NCBI RefSeq assembly: GCF_013389595.1
Contig: NZ_CP058306.1
Location: 2,852,001 to 2,916,000, forward strand
Source: Flavobacterium sp. I3-2
GTDB taxonomy: Bacteria; Bacteroidota; Bacteroidia; Flavobacteriales; Flavobacteriaceae
Direction of reading: 5' to 3'
DNA: 64,000 nucleotides
In this document: positions 25,696 through 34,732 of the stretch, one piece after another
Numbering within the stretch: position 1 is the stretch's first letter
Layout of the letters: every line of letters begins with the position of its first letter
Program-made: the position numbers and the translations under genes
Notes under the pieces: model-generated
Databases searched by the model: none
Told to the model about the DNA's origin: nothing
What the model saw: the letters and a program-made list of their open reading frames with translations, nothing else

Positions 25696-27063
25696 TTAGT
25701 ATCCTGTATTTTGTGGTTTTAAATTACCATTTAACAAAATTTCTGTTTGAGGTATTGGAAGATTTTTGAAATAATCCATCCAATTAGGTTTAACTGCAGA
25801 TAAGCTCATTAGTTTATTTGTTCGTTTAAGGTCGTAAAAACGATGCCCAAACTCACAGAAAAACTCAATTCTACGTTCGTTTAAAATGGCATTTTCTGCT
25901 AAATTACTATCTGTAATATTCAGAGCTGGTATGTTTGCTCTTGTACGAATAGCATTTAAATAATCATTAAAATTTGACCAATTCCCTAGTTGTGCTTCTG
26001 CTTCAGCAGCAATCAAATACATTTCTTCTATACGTATTACGATCGAGTATTCTTTTGTTGGTGTAGAAAAACCTCTTTGTTTGTATTTAAAAGCATGAGC
26101 ATTTGTACCTGTGTCACCTACAAATTTCACCCATTGTGTTTTGCGTAAATCACCTACTTCAAAATCATTCAATAGACTTTGCGAAAGTTGTGCAATCGGA
26201 GCCGGATTTGCTGTAAATATATAAGACATCGCTTCGTAAGTATTAAAACCGACAATAGTTGGTTTTAATTGCCAAATGGCACTTTTACTTTCTTTTAAAA
26301 ACAAGGTTTCAATAGGTTCTAATTCAAAAAGTGGGTTATTAATAACTAAGTTTGCATATTGTAAAGATTCTGTCCATTTTTTTTGATACAAATACATACG
26401 AGCCAAGAAAGCTTGAACTACAGGTTTGTTGATTCGAATTCTTTCTGTGTTAGCAACCTCATCGTTCAATAATAATTCGGCTTCTTTTAAATCAGCTATG
26501 GCTAAATTCATAACCTCATTTGTACTTTGTTTTGCAATACTCTTGTTTAAATTGTAATTTGTTGTTTTTATATACGGCACGTCTTCGAAAGTTTGCGTTA
26601 AATAAAAATGTAGCATTCCACGAATTGCTATCGCCTCTCCAATCAACTTATTTTTTGTAGCTTCTGAAAGATTCGGTGAACTTTCAACTCCTTCGATGAT
26701 ATTGTTAGTCGTATAAATTTGTTTATAGGTTGTGTCCCAAAGTCTTTTCACAGCTGTATTATCAGCAAGAATAACGGCGTCATAGAATTTTCTAGGATCG
26801 GTATTTTGAGTTGAGACCACCTCTAATTCATCCGTATAACACGCCATCAGAAATGGATTATCTGCTGTATTACCATTTAAAAATCCTCCCTCAACTAACA
26901 TCACATATACATTATTCATTGCTGCTTCTGCAGTTGCAACATCATTAAACACCTTTACTTGATCCAATTGATCTTTTGGCAAATCTGTTTCTAAAAAATC
27001 ACTACAGCTTAGGTTTATTATCAATAAACTAAAACTAAGCATCATATATCTTGGTAAGTTCAT
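25696..27063 (-). CDS. SusD/RagB-family outer-membrane lipoprotein (455 aa)
   Basis: LSFSLLIINLSCSDFLETDLPKDQL has a lipobox with the lipidated cysteine at position 20, followed by the usual SusD start 'FLETDLP'. TPR-like helices follow (IRGMLHFYLTQTFEDVPYI; ARMYLYQKKWTESLQYANLVI), and the end is RIEEMYLIAAEAEAQLGNWSNFNDYLNAIRTRANIP ... NERRIEFFCEFGHRFYDLKRTNKL, the RagB/SusD C-terminal signature. It would form the substrate-capturing lid on the SusC channel encoded 11 nt upstream. Confidence 0.95.
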   Translation of the reverse strand: MNLPRYMMLSFSLLIINLSCSDFLETDLPKDQLDQVKVFNDVATAEAAMNNVYVMLVEGGFLNGNTADNPFLMACYTDELEVVSTQNTDPRKFYDAVILADNTAVKRLWDTTYKQIYTTNNIIEGVESSPNLSEATKNKLIGEAIAIRGMLHFYLTQTFEDVPYIKTTNYNLNKSIAKQSTNEVMNLAIADLKEAELLLNDEVANTERIRINKPVVQAFLARMYLYQKKWTESLQYANLVINNPLFELEPIETLFLKESKSAIWQLKPTIVGFNTYEAMSYIFTANPAPIAQLSQSLLNDFEVGDLRKTQWVKFVGDTGTNAHAFKYKQRGFSTPTKEYSIVIRIEEMYLIAAEAEAQLGNWSNFNDYLNAIRTRANIPALNITDSNLAENAILNERRIEFFCEFGHRFYDLKRTNKLMSLSAVKPNWMDYFKNLPIPQTEILLNGNLKPQNTGY

Positions 27064-27074
27064 AATCTAAAAAA

Positions 27075-30065
27075 TTAAAAATTAAAATTAAATCCTAAAG
27101 CAATAGTTCTTAAAGCAGGCAAATAACCAATGGCTGTTTCTGGATCGCTACCTGGGTAATTGGTTATCGTAAATAAGTTTTGACCTTGAATGTAGGTTGC
27201 AATGCGCGAGTTAGATTTATTATTTAACTGCCAACTGTATTGTAGTTGCAGCGATTTTAAACGGATGTATGAACCGTCAATAATCATTTGATCACTGTTT
27301 TTGTAATTCTCGTAAGCCTGCGTACCTAAAGAATTTGTTTGTAAAACTGGCATTTGATAACCACCATTAGGGTTTTCTTGAGAAAAATAATCAGAAGTCA
27401 TGGCCAAATTATTCACATTATATCCTAAAGGAGACATATTAGACAATGGAGATAATGCATTTTGCTTAACAAATTGAATTGTGAAATCTAACGACCAGTT
27501 TTTATAATTGATGCTATTTTGTATTCCCGCAAACATCATGGTATTGATGTTCATAGCTTTTTTGCGGTCGTTGACATCTATTTTTCCATCTCCATTTAGA
27601 TCTTCAAAAGTAAACAAGCCTGTTTCTGGGTCTATTCCGGTATAGGTATATACTTTACGTATCGAAGTAGGTTTCCCAATTTCGTAAGTATTGGCGTAGG
27701 TTGATTCTTCTAAGTTTGGGAAGGCGATTAGTTTATTTTTAGGTAAACTAATATTGATGTTTGTTGACCAAAAGAATTGATTTTTGGACATATTGATACT
27801 ACGTAGAGTAAACTCCCAACCCGAATTTTCGACTGTTGCATTTAAATTTGCTTGCACATTTGCAAAACCTGTAGTCCCAGGTAACGGAATCCCAACCAAT
27901 TGATTTGATGAACGGTTTCTATAATAAGCAATTGAAGGAGCTAATCTTGATTTAAAAAGTTCTATTTCTAATGCGACTTCTATTTTTTTATTGGTTTCCC
28001 AACTAAAATCAGGGTTGAATAACCTCATTGGTTCCAAAGCAATTTGATCGTCGTATTTTAGAAAATTTAATCCCAAAGTATTTAAATACTGGTAATCTCC
28101 TATTAAATCATTACCTGCAATACCGTAACTTGCTCTTAGTTTTCCGAAACTTAACCAAGACGATTTATCAAATACATTTTCTCTACTAAACAACCAAGCA
28201 GCACCCACAGCACCAAAATTCCCCCATTGTTTACCTGGTCCAAATCGGCTTGAACCGTCTCTACGTCCTGTAAGATTTAAAATATACTTTTGTTGATGTA
28301 TATAATTTACACGTGCATAAAATGCTTGATAACGATACATTAAATCTGCATCTTTGAGAATATGCTGTGAAGTAGCACTTTGAAGATTATCCAACATATC
28401 ATTTGACAAAAAGCCGTTACCACGTAAGCCTAGAATGTCTTGTTTACGTTCTTCAAAAGTTGTACCTATAAGGAAATTCCAAACTCCTGTATTGGTTTCC
28501 AAATTATAAGACAGTTTAGGTTCCATAATCCAACCATCTCTAGAAAACAAAGTTCTACTAACAGAAGAGTCTTTGCTGGTAAAACCCAGTGCTGGGTTCA
28601 TAGTTGTAGTGGGTACTTTCTTGACTTCTACATTATTTGTAGTTTGTAAACCGGCGTTTATTGAAACATTTAAATTTTTAATAAGTGCATAGCCCATCAC
28701 AACATTTGCTGAAAAATCATTGGATAGAGATGTGTAGGTTGCATTTAGTTTTGCTAACGGATTTTCGAACGTATTGTTTTCCCAATTCAAATTACCTTCT
28801 GCATCGTACAAGTCTGGTGCATTGGGTGCTAAAAATATTTGAGAAGTCAGATCTGTAACCATCAAATTATTTTTTTGATTACTTTTTTGTACTGTAGATT
28901 GAAAATAAAAACGATCGTCTTTTGATTGATGGTTTACATTTAATAAAAAATTAGTTCGTTTATAACCAAAATCACCTGGAAAAACCGTTTCGTCTTTTCG
29001 ATGTCCTGCACTAAATAAATAATTGGTTTTACCATTACCGCCGCTTACTGAGAACTGGGTATTTTGAGAAACAGCTTTACCTCCCAAAAATTCTTTTTGC
29101 CAATTGGTATATTTATTTTCATCCCAAGTACCATTTACATCATAGGCATTGGCTGGGTAATCAGTGACACCTGCATTAGCAAAGGCATCTCGACGCATTT
29201 GTAAATATTGCGCTGTATTCATTAAATCCATATACTTGGCTACGGTACTGACTGAAGTAGTTGATTGAAATGAAAATGTGGTTCTATCAGAGCTTCCTTT
29301 CTTAGTCGTAATAAGTACTACTCCATTACTCCCACGAGAACCATATATAGCCGTTGCATCGGCATCTTTCAGTACCTCAATACTTTCTATATCGTTTGGA
29401 TTAATACTATTTAAAGGACTTACGTTACCTTTACTAAATATTTGACCTGATAGTGTTTGATCTGAAGCTGACTGCGAAGCATAGGGTACACCATCAACGA
29501 TATACAAGGGCGCGTTTCCCTCGGTTCTTAAACTATTGCGCCCTCTTATTTGTATATCGAAGCCACCGCCAGGGACACCACTATTCTGCGTAATGTTTAC
29601 CCCTGCCATACGTCCTTGCATAGCGGCCAGTGGGTTGGCAACTGGTTGTTGACCAATTTCTTTTGCGGTTATTTTACTTATACTACCGGTGCGTTCTTTG
29701 TCTTTTACGGTATAATAGCCCGCATTAATTACCAGTTCATCTAAAGTGTTTTCATCTGCTACCAGTGTAACATTTAAAGTGCTGGTTTTTACAGTAAACG
29801 TTTGCGGTTTGTAACCTAAATAATCAAAAGTTACTTGGGTATTTAATGGAATTTGAATGGTATAGAATCCCAATTCGTTGGTTTGGGTACCATTTTCGGT
29901 ATCGGTTTGCCACACGTTTACTCCAGCTAGTGGACCGTTGGCATCTTTCACTACTCCAGATAGAGTCAGTGTTTTTTCTTGTGCGTAGGTTTTTAAACTA
30001 CACAACAGCATAATTAGCACGTACGTTAGGGGTACGGTTAGTGCTGTAAAAGTAATTTTTTTCAT
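27075..30065 (-). CDS. SusC/RagA-family TonB-dependent outer-membrane transporter (996 aa)
   Basis: A signal peptide (residues 1-28) is followed by a carboxypeptidase-regulatory-like domain (LTLSGVVKDANGPLAGVNVWQ ... LGFYTIQIP). The plug domain follows (GSISKITAKEIGQQPVANPLAAMQGRMAGVNITQNSGVPGGGFDIQIRGRNSLR ... LYIVDGVPY ... SIEVLKDADATAIYGSRGSNGVVLITTKKG), then a beta-barrel ending in FNF. All SusC landmarks are intact. With the SusD and S9 peptidase genes it forms a three-gene uptake operon read leftward. A short duplicate of its 5' end lies at 33827-33909. Confidence 0.95.
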   Translation of the reverse strand: MKKITFTALTVPLTYVLIMLLCSLKTYAQEKTLTLSGVVKDANGPLAGVNVWQTDTENGTQTNELGFYTIQIPLNTQVTFDYLGYKPQTFTVKTSTLNVTLVADENTLDELVINAGYYTVKDKERTGSISKITAKEIGQQPVANPLAAMQGRMAGVNITQNSGVPGGGFDIQIRGRNSLRTEGNAPLYIVDGVPYASQSASDQTLSGQIFSKGNVSPLNSINPNDIESIEVLKDADATAIYGSRGSNGVVLITTKKGSSDRTTFSFQSTTSVSTVAKYMDLMNTAQYLQMRRDAFANAGVTDYPANAYDVNGTWDENKYTNWQKEFLGGKAVSQNTQFSVSGGNGKTNYLFSAGHRKDETVFPGDFGYKRTNFLLNVNHQSKDDRFYFQSTVQKSNQKNNLMVTDLTSQIFLAPNAPDLYDAEGNLNWENNTFENPLAKLNATYTSLSNDFSANVVMGYALIKNLNVSINAGLQTTNNVEVKKVPTTTMNPALGFTSKDSSVSRTLFSRDGWIMEPKLSYNLETNTGVWNFLIGTTFEERKQDILGLRGNGFLSNDMLDNLQSATSQHILKDADLMYRYQAFYARVNYIHQQKYILNLTGRRDGSSRFGPGKQWGNFGAVGAAWLFSRENVFDKSSWLSFGKLRASYGIAGNDLIGDYQYLNTLGLNFLKYDDQIALEPMRLFNPDFSWETNKKIEVALEIELFKSRLAPSIAYYRNRSSNQLVGIPLPGTTGFANVQANLNATVENSGWEFTLRSINMSKNQFFWSTNINISLPKNKLIAFPNLEESTYANTYEIGKPTSIRKVYTYTGIDPETGLFTFEDLNGDGKIDVNDRKKAMNINTMMFAGIQNSINYKNWSLDFTIQFVKQNALSPLSNMSPLGYNVNNLAMTSDYFSQENPNGGYQMPVLQTNSLGTQAYENYKNSDQMIIDGSYIRLKSLQLQYSWQLNNKSNSRIATYIQGQNLFTITNYPGSDPETAIGYLPALRTIALGFNFNF

Positions 30066-30110
30066 ACTTTTGTAATGTTAATTAATAATTCGAGTTGATT
30101 AATATTTATC

Positions 30111-30144
30111 TCCCTGATACGAGCGCCAACTTTACTCAGGGGGA
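30111..30144 (-). ncRNA. Conserved SusC leader hairpin, copy 1
   Basis: On the minus strand TCCCCCTGA pairs with TCAGGGA around a conserved 18-nt loop containing AAAGTTGGCGCTCG. It lies in the leader of the SusC gene, 46 nt upstream of its start. The same structure recurs at 31660-31693 and 33955-33988 with two or fewer loop changes. Read on the plus strand it also resembles a terminator (hairpin then T9), so either strand may be the functional one. Confidence 0.5.
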
Positions 30145-30157
30145 TTTTTTTTTCCTG

Positions 30158-30176
30158 CAAGGTTTTCAAAACCTTG
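30158..30176. repeat. Palindromic repeat CAAGGTTTTCAAAACCTTG, copy 1
   Basis: This perfect 19-nt palindrome lies next to the SusC leader hairpin. A second identical copy lies at 31707-31725 in the same relative position to leader copy 2. Confidence 0.7.
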
Positions 30177-30366
30177 TAGGTATATGATTTTATTTGATTT
30201 TTATGTTCAAATTCTAAAGTTTACAATAATTATGTTTTTAATTCATTTTGTTCATTTTGCCTTAATACAGCATTTGTTTTTTTGAGTTGTTTTGGTTTTA
30301 ATAGTACGTTTTAGATTGTTACATTTTGCTTTAACTTTTGGCTTGATCCAAAAGTTACAAAAAATC
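30177..30366. repeat. Spacer joining the SusC leader to repeat DNA
   Basis: No gene was seen. The first 110 nt, with TTTACAATAATTATGTTTTTAATT, recur after leader copy 2 (31726-31810). The rest is the upstream part of a stem-type-3 A repeat, identical to that in the 583-bp duplication. Confidence 0.5.
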
Positions 30367-30505
30367 AAGACTGCAAAAAGAAATTCTAAAAATGCGCGCA
30401 TTTTGCTAAATCATTTGAATCTTGCTTTTTCAAAGCTTCAGTCAGCCAAATGATTTTTTACGCAATAAGCTTCATTTTCTTAACGTATTTCTTTTTGATG
30501 TCGGG
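30367..30505 (+). repeat. Long hairpin repeat A, stem type 3
   Basis: This copy is nearly identical to those at 13592-13730 and 14175-14313, about 16.8 kb away. Small differences include GATTTTTTACGCAATAAGC in the 3' arm. Confidence 0.75.
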
Positions 30506-30699
30506 TTTCGATTCTACTGAATATTAAGTTAATCATTTTAATGAACGTAATTTTATTCTGCTGAAAATGCTATTAATACATTTTCAAATTCAATTCCCGA
30601 TTCTCTTTTCCCGATTCTCTATTTCCTATTCTCTTTTCCCTATTACCTATTACAATGAACGTTTTTAACAGTACTAAATATTCTATTTCGTCATGCTGC

Positions 30700-30740
30700 A
30701 CTGGTTACTGAGCTTCGTCGAAGTACAGCATCGCATCTAG
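30700..30740. repeat. REP-like palindrome nested in a TGCTGCA repeat
   Basis: The phrase TGCTGCACTTGATGCTGCATCGCA, seen at about 34303-34326 and 58120-58140, is here interrupted by ACTGAGCTTCGTCGAAGTA. This is of the same 'CTTCGTCGAAG' type as the repeats at 32411 and 51008. Confidence 0.55.
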
Positions 30741-30864
30741 TTTTTCAAGTGTTTATTTTAGATTTATAATTCTATTTGTTCTTTTACCTCTTCTTTGTTA
30801 TTTTTAAATTAGGGAGTCGGTGAACCTTCGGTTTGGATTACCCCCAAAAGAAACAAAAGGGGTT

Positions 30865-31084
30865 TTCGACGCAGTATTTTAACGATCTACTACGGCTTAT
30901 TTCTAAAAGTAACCAAATACAAGCCTTAATGACTTAGCTTTTTAAAATACACGTGTAAGGCGTAGTATTCATGAGAAACTTGAAAAAATATTAACACTCG
31001 AATAAACTTGCTTCGCTTCGGACAGAGGTTACTTTTTTACGAAATTGCACCTTGTAGATTCTCGTCAAAATTCTGTATGTCGGG
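30865..31084 (+). repeat. Long hairpin repeat A, stem type 2, with element B between the arms
   Basis: The 5' arm CGACGCAGTATTTTAACGA ... AAAAGTAACC pairs with GGTTACTTTT ... TCTCGTCAAAATTCTG ... GTCGGG. Element B (30915-31005) separates AAGTAACC from the conserved apical CTTGCTTCGCTTCGGACAG. Confidence 0.75.
30915..31005 (+). repeat. Mobile-like element B, copy 2
   Basis: It begins AAATACAAGCCTTAATGACTT and ends CACTCGAATAA. In the uninterrupted copy at 34425-34554 the same junction reads AACCAGACTTGC. Here it reads AACC-B-ACTTGC, so B takes the place of AG. Confidence 0.8.
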
Positions 31085-31226
31085 TTTACGATTCTACTTA
31101 ATAATTTAAACTGCTTTTTCAAAGGGTTTTGATTCTACCTTCTGACTACATTTGGTTATTATAGTACGTATTACAATTTCTTATCTTTTTTCTTCTTCTT
31201 TAAATGCACTAAAGAAGCAAAGTGCT

Positions 31227-31452
31227 CCGACGCAGTCTAAATACGGTCTAAAGGGTTTCGAACGCTAAATCAATAAGATCTTACTTTTTCAAAGCTTCAA
31301 ATACAAGCCTTAATGACTTGGGCTATTCAGACTGAGCGTGTAAGGCGCAGTATTCATGAGAACAAAAACAAATATTAACGCTTGAATAGTCAGCTCATTG
31401 ATTTTACGCTTTTCTCAACTTTTAGACTCTCGCATTTATACTGTATGTCGGG
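31227..31452 (+). repeat. Long hairpin repeat A, stem type 1, with element B in its loop
   Basis: The inner arms AAATCAATAAG and CTCATTGATTT pair, although they differ from other type-1 arms (AAATCAAAAAG/CTTTTTGATTT) at positions on both sides. The loop carries B at 31299-31388. Confidence 0.75.
31299..31388 (+). repeat. Mobile-like element B, copy 3
   Basis: It is 90 nt long, beginning AAATACAAGCC and ending GCTTGAATA. The left flank is AAAGCTTC and the right flank GTCAGC, the two halves of the A apical loop. Confidence 0.8.
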
Positions 31453-31659
31453 TTTGCGATTCTACTGAATAGAATATTTATTTTCATTTTTAAATCTTCA
31501 AACTTTCAAATTTGGTTCTCTGTTCCCCATTCTCATTTCCCTAAATAAAATCTACCAAACCGCGACTTTCGAAATGAAAAATTACCTATCTATTATGAAT
31601 AATGAAAATTCTGTGATTTGGTTATTTTGCTTGTTTTAATCAGTTAATTAATATTTATC

Positions 31660-31693
31660 TCCCTGATGCAAGCGCCAACTTTACTCAGAGGGA
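31660..31693 (-). ncRNA. Conserved SusC-type leader hairpin, copy 2 (orphan)
   Basis: The same hairpin and loop as at 30111-30144, without a SusC gene behind it. It is followed by the same CAAGGTTTTCAAAACCTTG palindrome (31707-31725). Confidence 0.45.
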
Positions 31694-32056
31694 TTTTTTT
31701 TTCCTGCAAGGTTTTCAAAACCTTGTAGGTATATGATTTTATTTGATTTTTATGTTCAAATTCTAGAGTTTACAATAATTATGTTTTTAATTCATTTTGA
31801 TTATTTTTATTTGATGTAGTATTTGTTTTTTTGAGTTGCTTTGGTTTTAATAGTACATTTTAGATTCTTATATTTTATCTTCTAACTTTTACCTCCTCTT
31901 TGCTATTTTTAAATTTAAAGAGTCGGTGAACCTGCGGTTTGCCTTGATGCAAAAGTTACAAAAATTACTCATCGTTATTATTTGTTTTAGTATTCGTGAA
32001 TCTTCGAGGTTTTTACTTTCCTACTTAAAATAAAACAAAATTTACCTCTCGATTTC

Positions 32057-32282
32057 AAGACTGCAAATAGAAATACTAAAAATGCGCACATTTTTCTAAA
32101 TCATTTGAAAACTTGCTTTTTCAAAGCTTCAAATACAAGCCTTAATGACTTAGCTATTTACACTGAAAGTGTAAGGCGCTGTATTCATGAGAACCAAAAC
32201 AAATATAAACGCTCGAATAAACAGCTTTTGATTTTACGCTTTTCTCAACTTTTAGACTCTCGCATTTATACTGTACGTCAGG
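32057..32282 (+). repeat. Mosaic A repeat: 5' half type 3, element B, 3' half type 1
   Basis: The left half (GACTGCAAATAGAAATAC ... AAATCATTTG) is of stem type 3 and the right half (CTTTTGATTTTACG ... TTTTAGACTCTCGCATTTATACTG) is of stem type 1. The two halves no longer match well. Element B lies at the junction, at 32131-32220. Confidence 0.7.
32131..32220 (+). repeat. Mobile-like element B, copy 4
   Basis: It is 90 nt, from AAATACAAGCC to GCTCGAATAA. Internal TTACACT/AGTGTAA and TATTCATGAG/CTCGAATA stems are both present. Confidence 0.8.
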
Positions 32283-32410
32283 TTTCGATTCTACTTAATA
32301 ATTTAAACTGCTTTTTCAAATTTTCAAATCTTTCAAATCTTTAAATTTTGAAATTCGATTCCCGATTCTCTTTTCCTTATTCCCTATTACATTGAACGTT
32401 TTTGATTGAA

Positions 32411-32451
32411 CAAAGATTCTTCGACTTCGTTTCACTGCGCTCAGAATGACA
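32411..32451 (+). repeat. REP-like repeat, intact copy used as reference for the IS110 target
   Basis: CAAAGATTCTTCGACTTCG, then TTTCACTGCGCTCAGAATGAC. The same sequence at 34670-34709 is interrupted by the IS110 element after AGAATG. Confidence 0.8.
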
Positions 32452-32540
32452 GTATATTTCAAATTCAATTCCCCATTCTCTATTTCCCTATTCTCTTTTC
32501 CTTATTCCAACGATTTTCATATCTTTCAAAAAATAAAAAG

Positions 32541-33659
32541 TTAATCTGTGATGTTCTTTAAATTCAATTCATAGCTTGTACTTCTACCACCGGATATTGA
32601 TTTTAGTAAAATATTTTTTTTGAGTAAATCATTTATATCCCTTAGGGCTGTATCTGTTGATACTTTATTTATTTTTGCCCATTTAGTTGTGTTTAATTTA
32701 CCTTCAAAACCGTCTAACATCATGGTTATTATTTTCTTTTGTCGTTCATTTTCTATCCTACTTCCAAATAAACGGTAAAAATGATGCTTTTGTATTACTT
32801 TAGTTAAAATTTGCTCTGCGTTTTCTATAGCCAGTAATAAGTTATCACAGAACCAAAGTAGCCATTTTGTTATGTCTTGATCGCCTTTTTGGGTATGTTC
32901 TAAAACTTCGTAATACTCTTTTCTATTTTGACGAATTTGCGAAGACATACTATAAAACCTTTTGTTATTACCATCAGCTTTGGTTAGAATCATATCTCCT
33001 AAAGTTCTTGCTATACGTCCATTACCATCATCGAAAGGATGAATGGTGACAAACCAAAAATGAGCAATTGCCGCTTTAAGAACCGTATCTAAATTTTGCT
33101 GTTCATTAAACCATTTCAAAAAATCTCTCATTTCATTAGATACATTTTTAGAATCTGGTGCTTGAAAATGTATATTTTCTCTTCCTAATGGTCCAGAAAC
33201 AACTTGCATTGGTCCATCAATATCTTCGCGCCATTGAGCGACTTGAATTTTATACATACCACTTCTACCTGTTGGGAAGAGCGCAGCATGCCAATTAAAC
33301 AATCTCTCTTCTGTTAATGGAAGTAAGGCATTATTTACGGCATCTATCATCATTTCCACTACACCATCCACATTTCTATCTGATGGAATAAGTCCGGATA
33401 TATCAAGTCCTAATCTTCGAGCTATTGATGACCTTACCTGATCTTTATCTAATTGTTCACCTTCTATAGCTGATGATTTTATGACATCTTCTGTCAATGT
33501 TAACAGATTAGCTTCTTCTTTGAGATCAAATCCTAGAATCTCCAGCTTACCCACTAACTTTCCTTGCACATTTCTAACATGAGCTAGTTTATGAATAAGT
33601 ACATCGTTATCCCATATAAAATGCGTCCAGTTTTTTAATTGATGAATGTATATTGCCAT
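32541..33659 (-). CDS. Fic/DOC protein with N-terminal DUF4172 and C-terminal winged helix (372 aa)
   Basis: I start at the ATG at 33659 (MAIYIHQLKNW). The frame opening at 33716 runs through the operator palindromes. The N-terminus is DUF4172-like. KSSAIEGEQL (S62-x3-E66-G67) fits the (S/T)xxxE(G/N) inhibitory helix of class II Fic enzymes. HPFDDGNGRIAR (H207) is the complete Fic active site for AMP transfer. The C-terminus (KIITMMLDGFEGKLNTTKWAKINKVSTDTALRDINDLLKKNILL) is a winged helix that could bind the two palindromes upstream. The enzyme looks active but self-inhibited. Confidence 0.92.
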   Translation of the reverse strand: MAIYIHQLKNWTHFIWDNDVLIHKLAHVRNVQGKLVGKLEILGFDLKEEANLLTLTEDVIKSSAIEGEQLDKDQVRSSIARRLGLDISGLIPSDRNVDGVVEMMIDAVNNALLPLTEERLFNWHAALFPTGRSGMYKIQVAQWREDIDGPMQVVSGPLGRENIHFQAPDSKNVSNEMRDFLKWFNEQQNLDTVLKAAIAHFWFVTIHPFDDGNGRIARTLGDMILTKADGNNKRFYSMSSQIRQNRKEYYEVLEHTQKGDQDITKWLLWFCDNLLLAIENAEQILTKVIQKHHFYRLFGSRIENERQKKIITMMLDGFEGKLNTTKWAKINKVSTDTALRDINDLLKKNILLKSISGGRSTSYELNLKNITD

Positions 33660-33673
33660 GGTATTGATTTTTA

Positions 33674-33702
33674 TGCAGTAAATATAACTATTATTTACCG
33701 CA
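33674..33702. promoter_or_regulatory. 29-bp palindromic operator of the Fic gene, proximal
   Basis: The 29-bp inverted repeat has arms TGCxGTAAATA and TATTTACxGCA. It lies 15 nt upstream of the Fic start codon. The centre is 34 nt from that of the distal palindrome. Confidence 0.6.
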
Positions 33703-33707
33703 CAATA

Positions 33708-33736
33708 TGCGGTCATTAAAACTATTATTCACCGCA
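33708..33736. promoter_or_regulatory. 29-bp palindromic operator of the Fic gene, distal
   Basis: The arms TGCGGT and ACCGCA enclose a spacer with AATAATAGTT, which is shared with the proximal site, so the two are also direct repeats. Identical 29-bp length supports a dimeric repressor. Confidence 0.6.
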
Positions 33737-33826
33737 TTTTTATTTTCTATAGAAAGAAAATACGTTTTCATAGCTTATATCCCTTTTTTAAGAAACTCCA
33801 GCTAATAGCTTTATTTTTTTTTCTTT

Positions 33827-33909
33827 TACGTAGTTTTTTAAACTACATAACTGCAAAATTAGCACGTACGTTAGGGGTACGGTTAGTGCTGTAAAAGTAA
33901 TTTTTTCAT
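33827..33909 (-). pseudogene. Duplicate fragment of the SusC gene 5' end (signal-peptide region)
   Basis: The 83 nt match codons 1-27 of the SusC gene at 30065 with few changes (for example TTACTTTTACAGCACTAACC and AGCACGTACGTTAGGGGTAC on the opposite strand). One A is missing in the ATGAAAAAA run, which shifts the frame. The adjacent leader with its hairpin (33955-33988) is duplicated too. The rest of the transporter is absent. Confidence 0.75.
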
Positions 33910-33954
33910 GATTTTGTGATGTTAGTTAATAATTCGAGTTGATTAATATTTATC

Positions 33955-33988
33955 TCCCTGATGCGAGCGCCAACTTTACTCAGGGGGA
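33955..33988 (-). ncRNA. Conserved SusC-type leader hairpin, copy 3
   Basis: The hairpin arms and loop are the same as in copies 1 and 2, located upstream of the SusC 5' fragment at 33827-33909. The distance from hairpin to ATG is 45-46 nt here and in copy 1. Confidence 0.5.
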
Positions 33989-34051
33989 TTTTTTTATTTT
34001 TATGTCTTTTTCCTTTTCTTTTTTAAGCACCAAAAAGAAAGAAAAAGTGCT

Positions 34052-34187
34052 CCGACGCAGTCTAAATACGGTCTAAAGGGTTTCGAACGCTAAATCAATA
34101 AGATCTTGCTTTTTCAAAGCTTCGGTCAGCTCATTGATTTTACGCTTTTCTCAACTTTTAGACTCTCGCATTTATACTGTATGTCGA
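34052..34187 (+). repeat. Long hairpin repeat A, stem type 1, uninterrupted
   Basis: The 5' arm CCGACGCAGTCTAAATACGG ... CTAAATCAATAAG pairs with CTCATTGATTTTACG ... TTTTAGACTCTCGCATTTATACTG ... GTCG. The apical loop CTTGCTTTTTCAAAGCTTCGGTCAG is intact, so this is the reference form of type 1. Confidence 0.8.
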
Positions 34188-34424
34188 GTTTACGATTCTA
34201 CTGAATATTTTATTACATTTTCAAATTGAAGTCCCGATTCTCTTTTTCCCTATTCCCTATTACAATGAACGTTTTTGTTTGTACTTCATATTCTATTTTG
34301 TCATGCTGCACTTGATGCTGCATCGCATCTAGTTTTCAAGAGTTTGTTTTGTTTTAATAGTACATTTAAATTTTTGTATTTTACTTTTTCCTTTTTGAAG
34401 CACCAAAAAGAAAGAAAAAGTGCT

Positions 34425-34554
34425 TCGACTCAGTATTTTAACGATCTACTACGGTTTATTTCTAAAAGTAACCAGACTTGCTTCGCTTCGAACAGAGGTT
34501 ACTTTTTTACGAAATTGCACCTTGCAGATTCTCGTCAAAATTCTGTATGTCGGG
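34425..34554 (+). repeat. Long hairpin repeat A, stem type 2, uninterrupted
   Basis: CGACTCAGTATTTTAACGA ... AAAAGTAACC pairs with GGTTACTTTT ... CTCGTCAAAATTCTG ... GTCGGG. The apical loop is AGACTTGCTTCGCTTCGAACAGA. This is the reference form of type 2. Confidence 0.8.
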
Positions 34555-34732
34555 TTTCGATTCTGCGGAAGATTTAATTTCATTTTCAAATTTTCAAATC
34601 AACTCATTTTCAAATTCAATTCCCGATTCTCTATTTCATATTTTCTATTACAATGAACGTTTTTGTTTGTACAAAGATTCTTCGACTCCGTTTCACTGCG
34701 CTCAGAATGTTCTGTGTTTCTATGCAACTATT

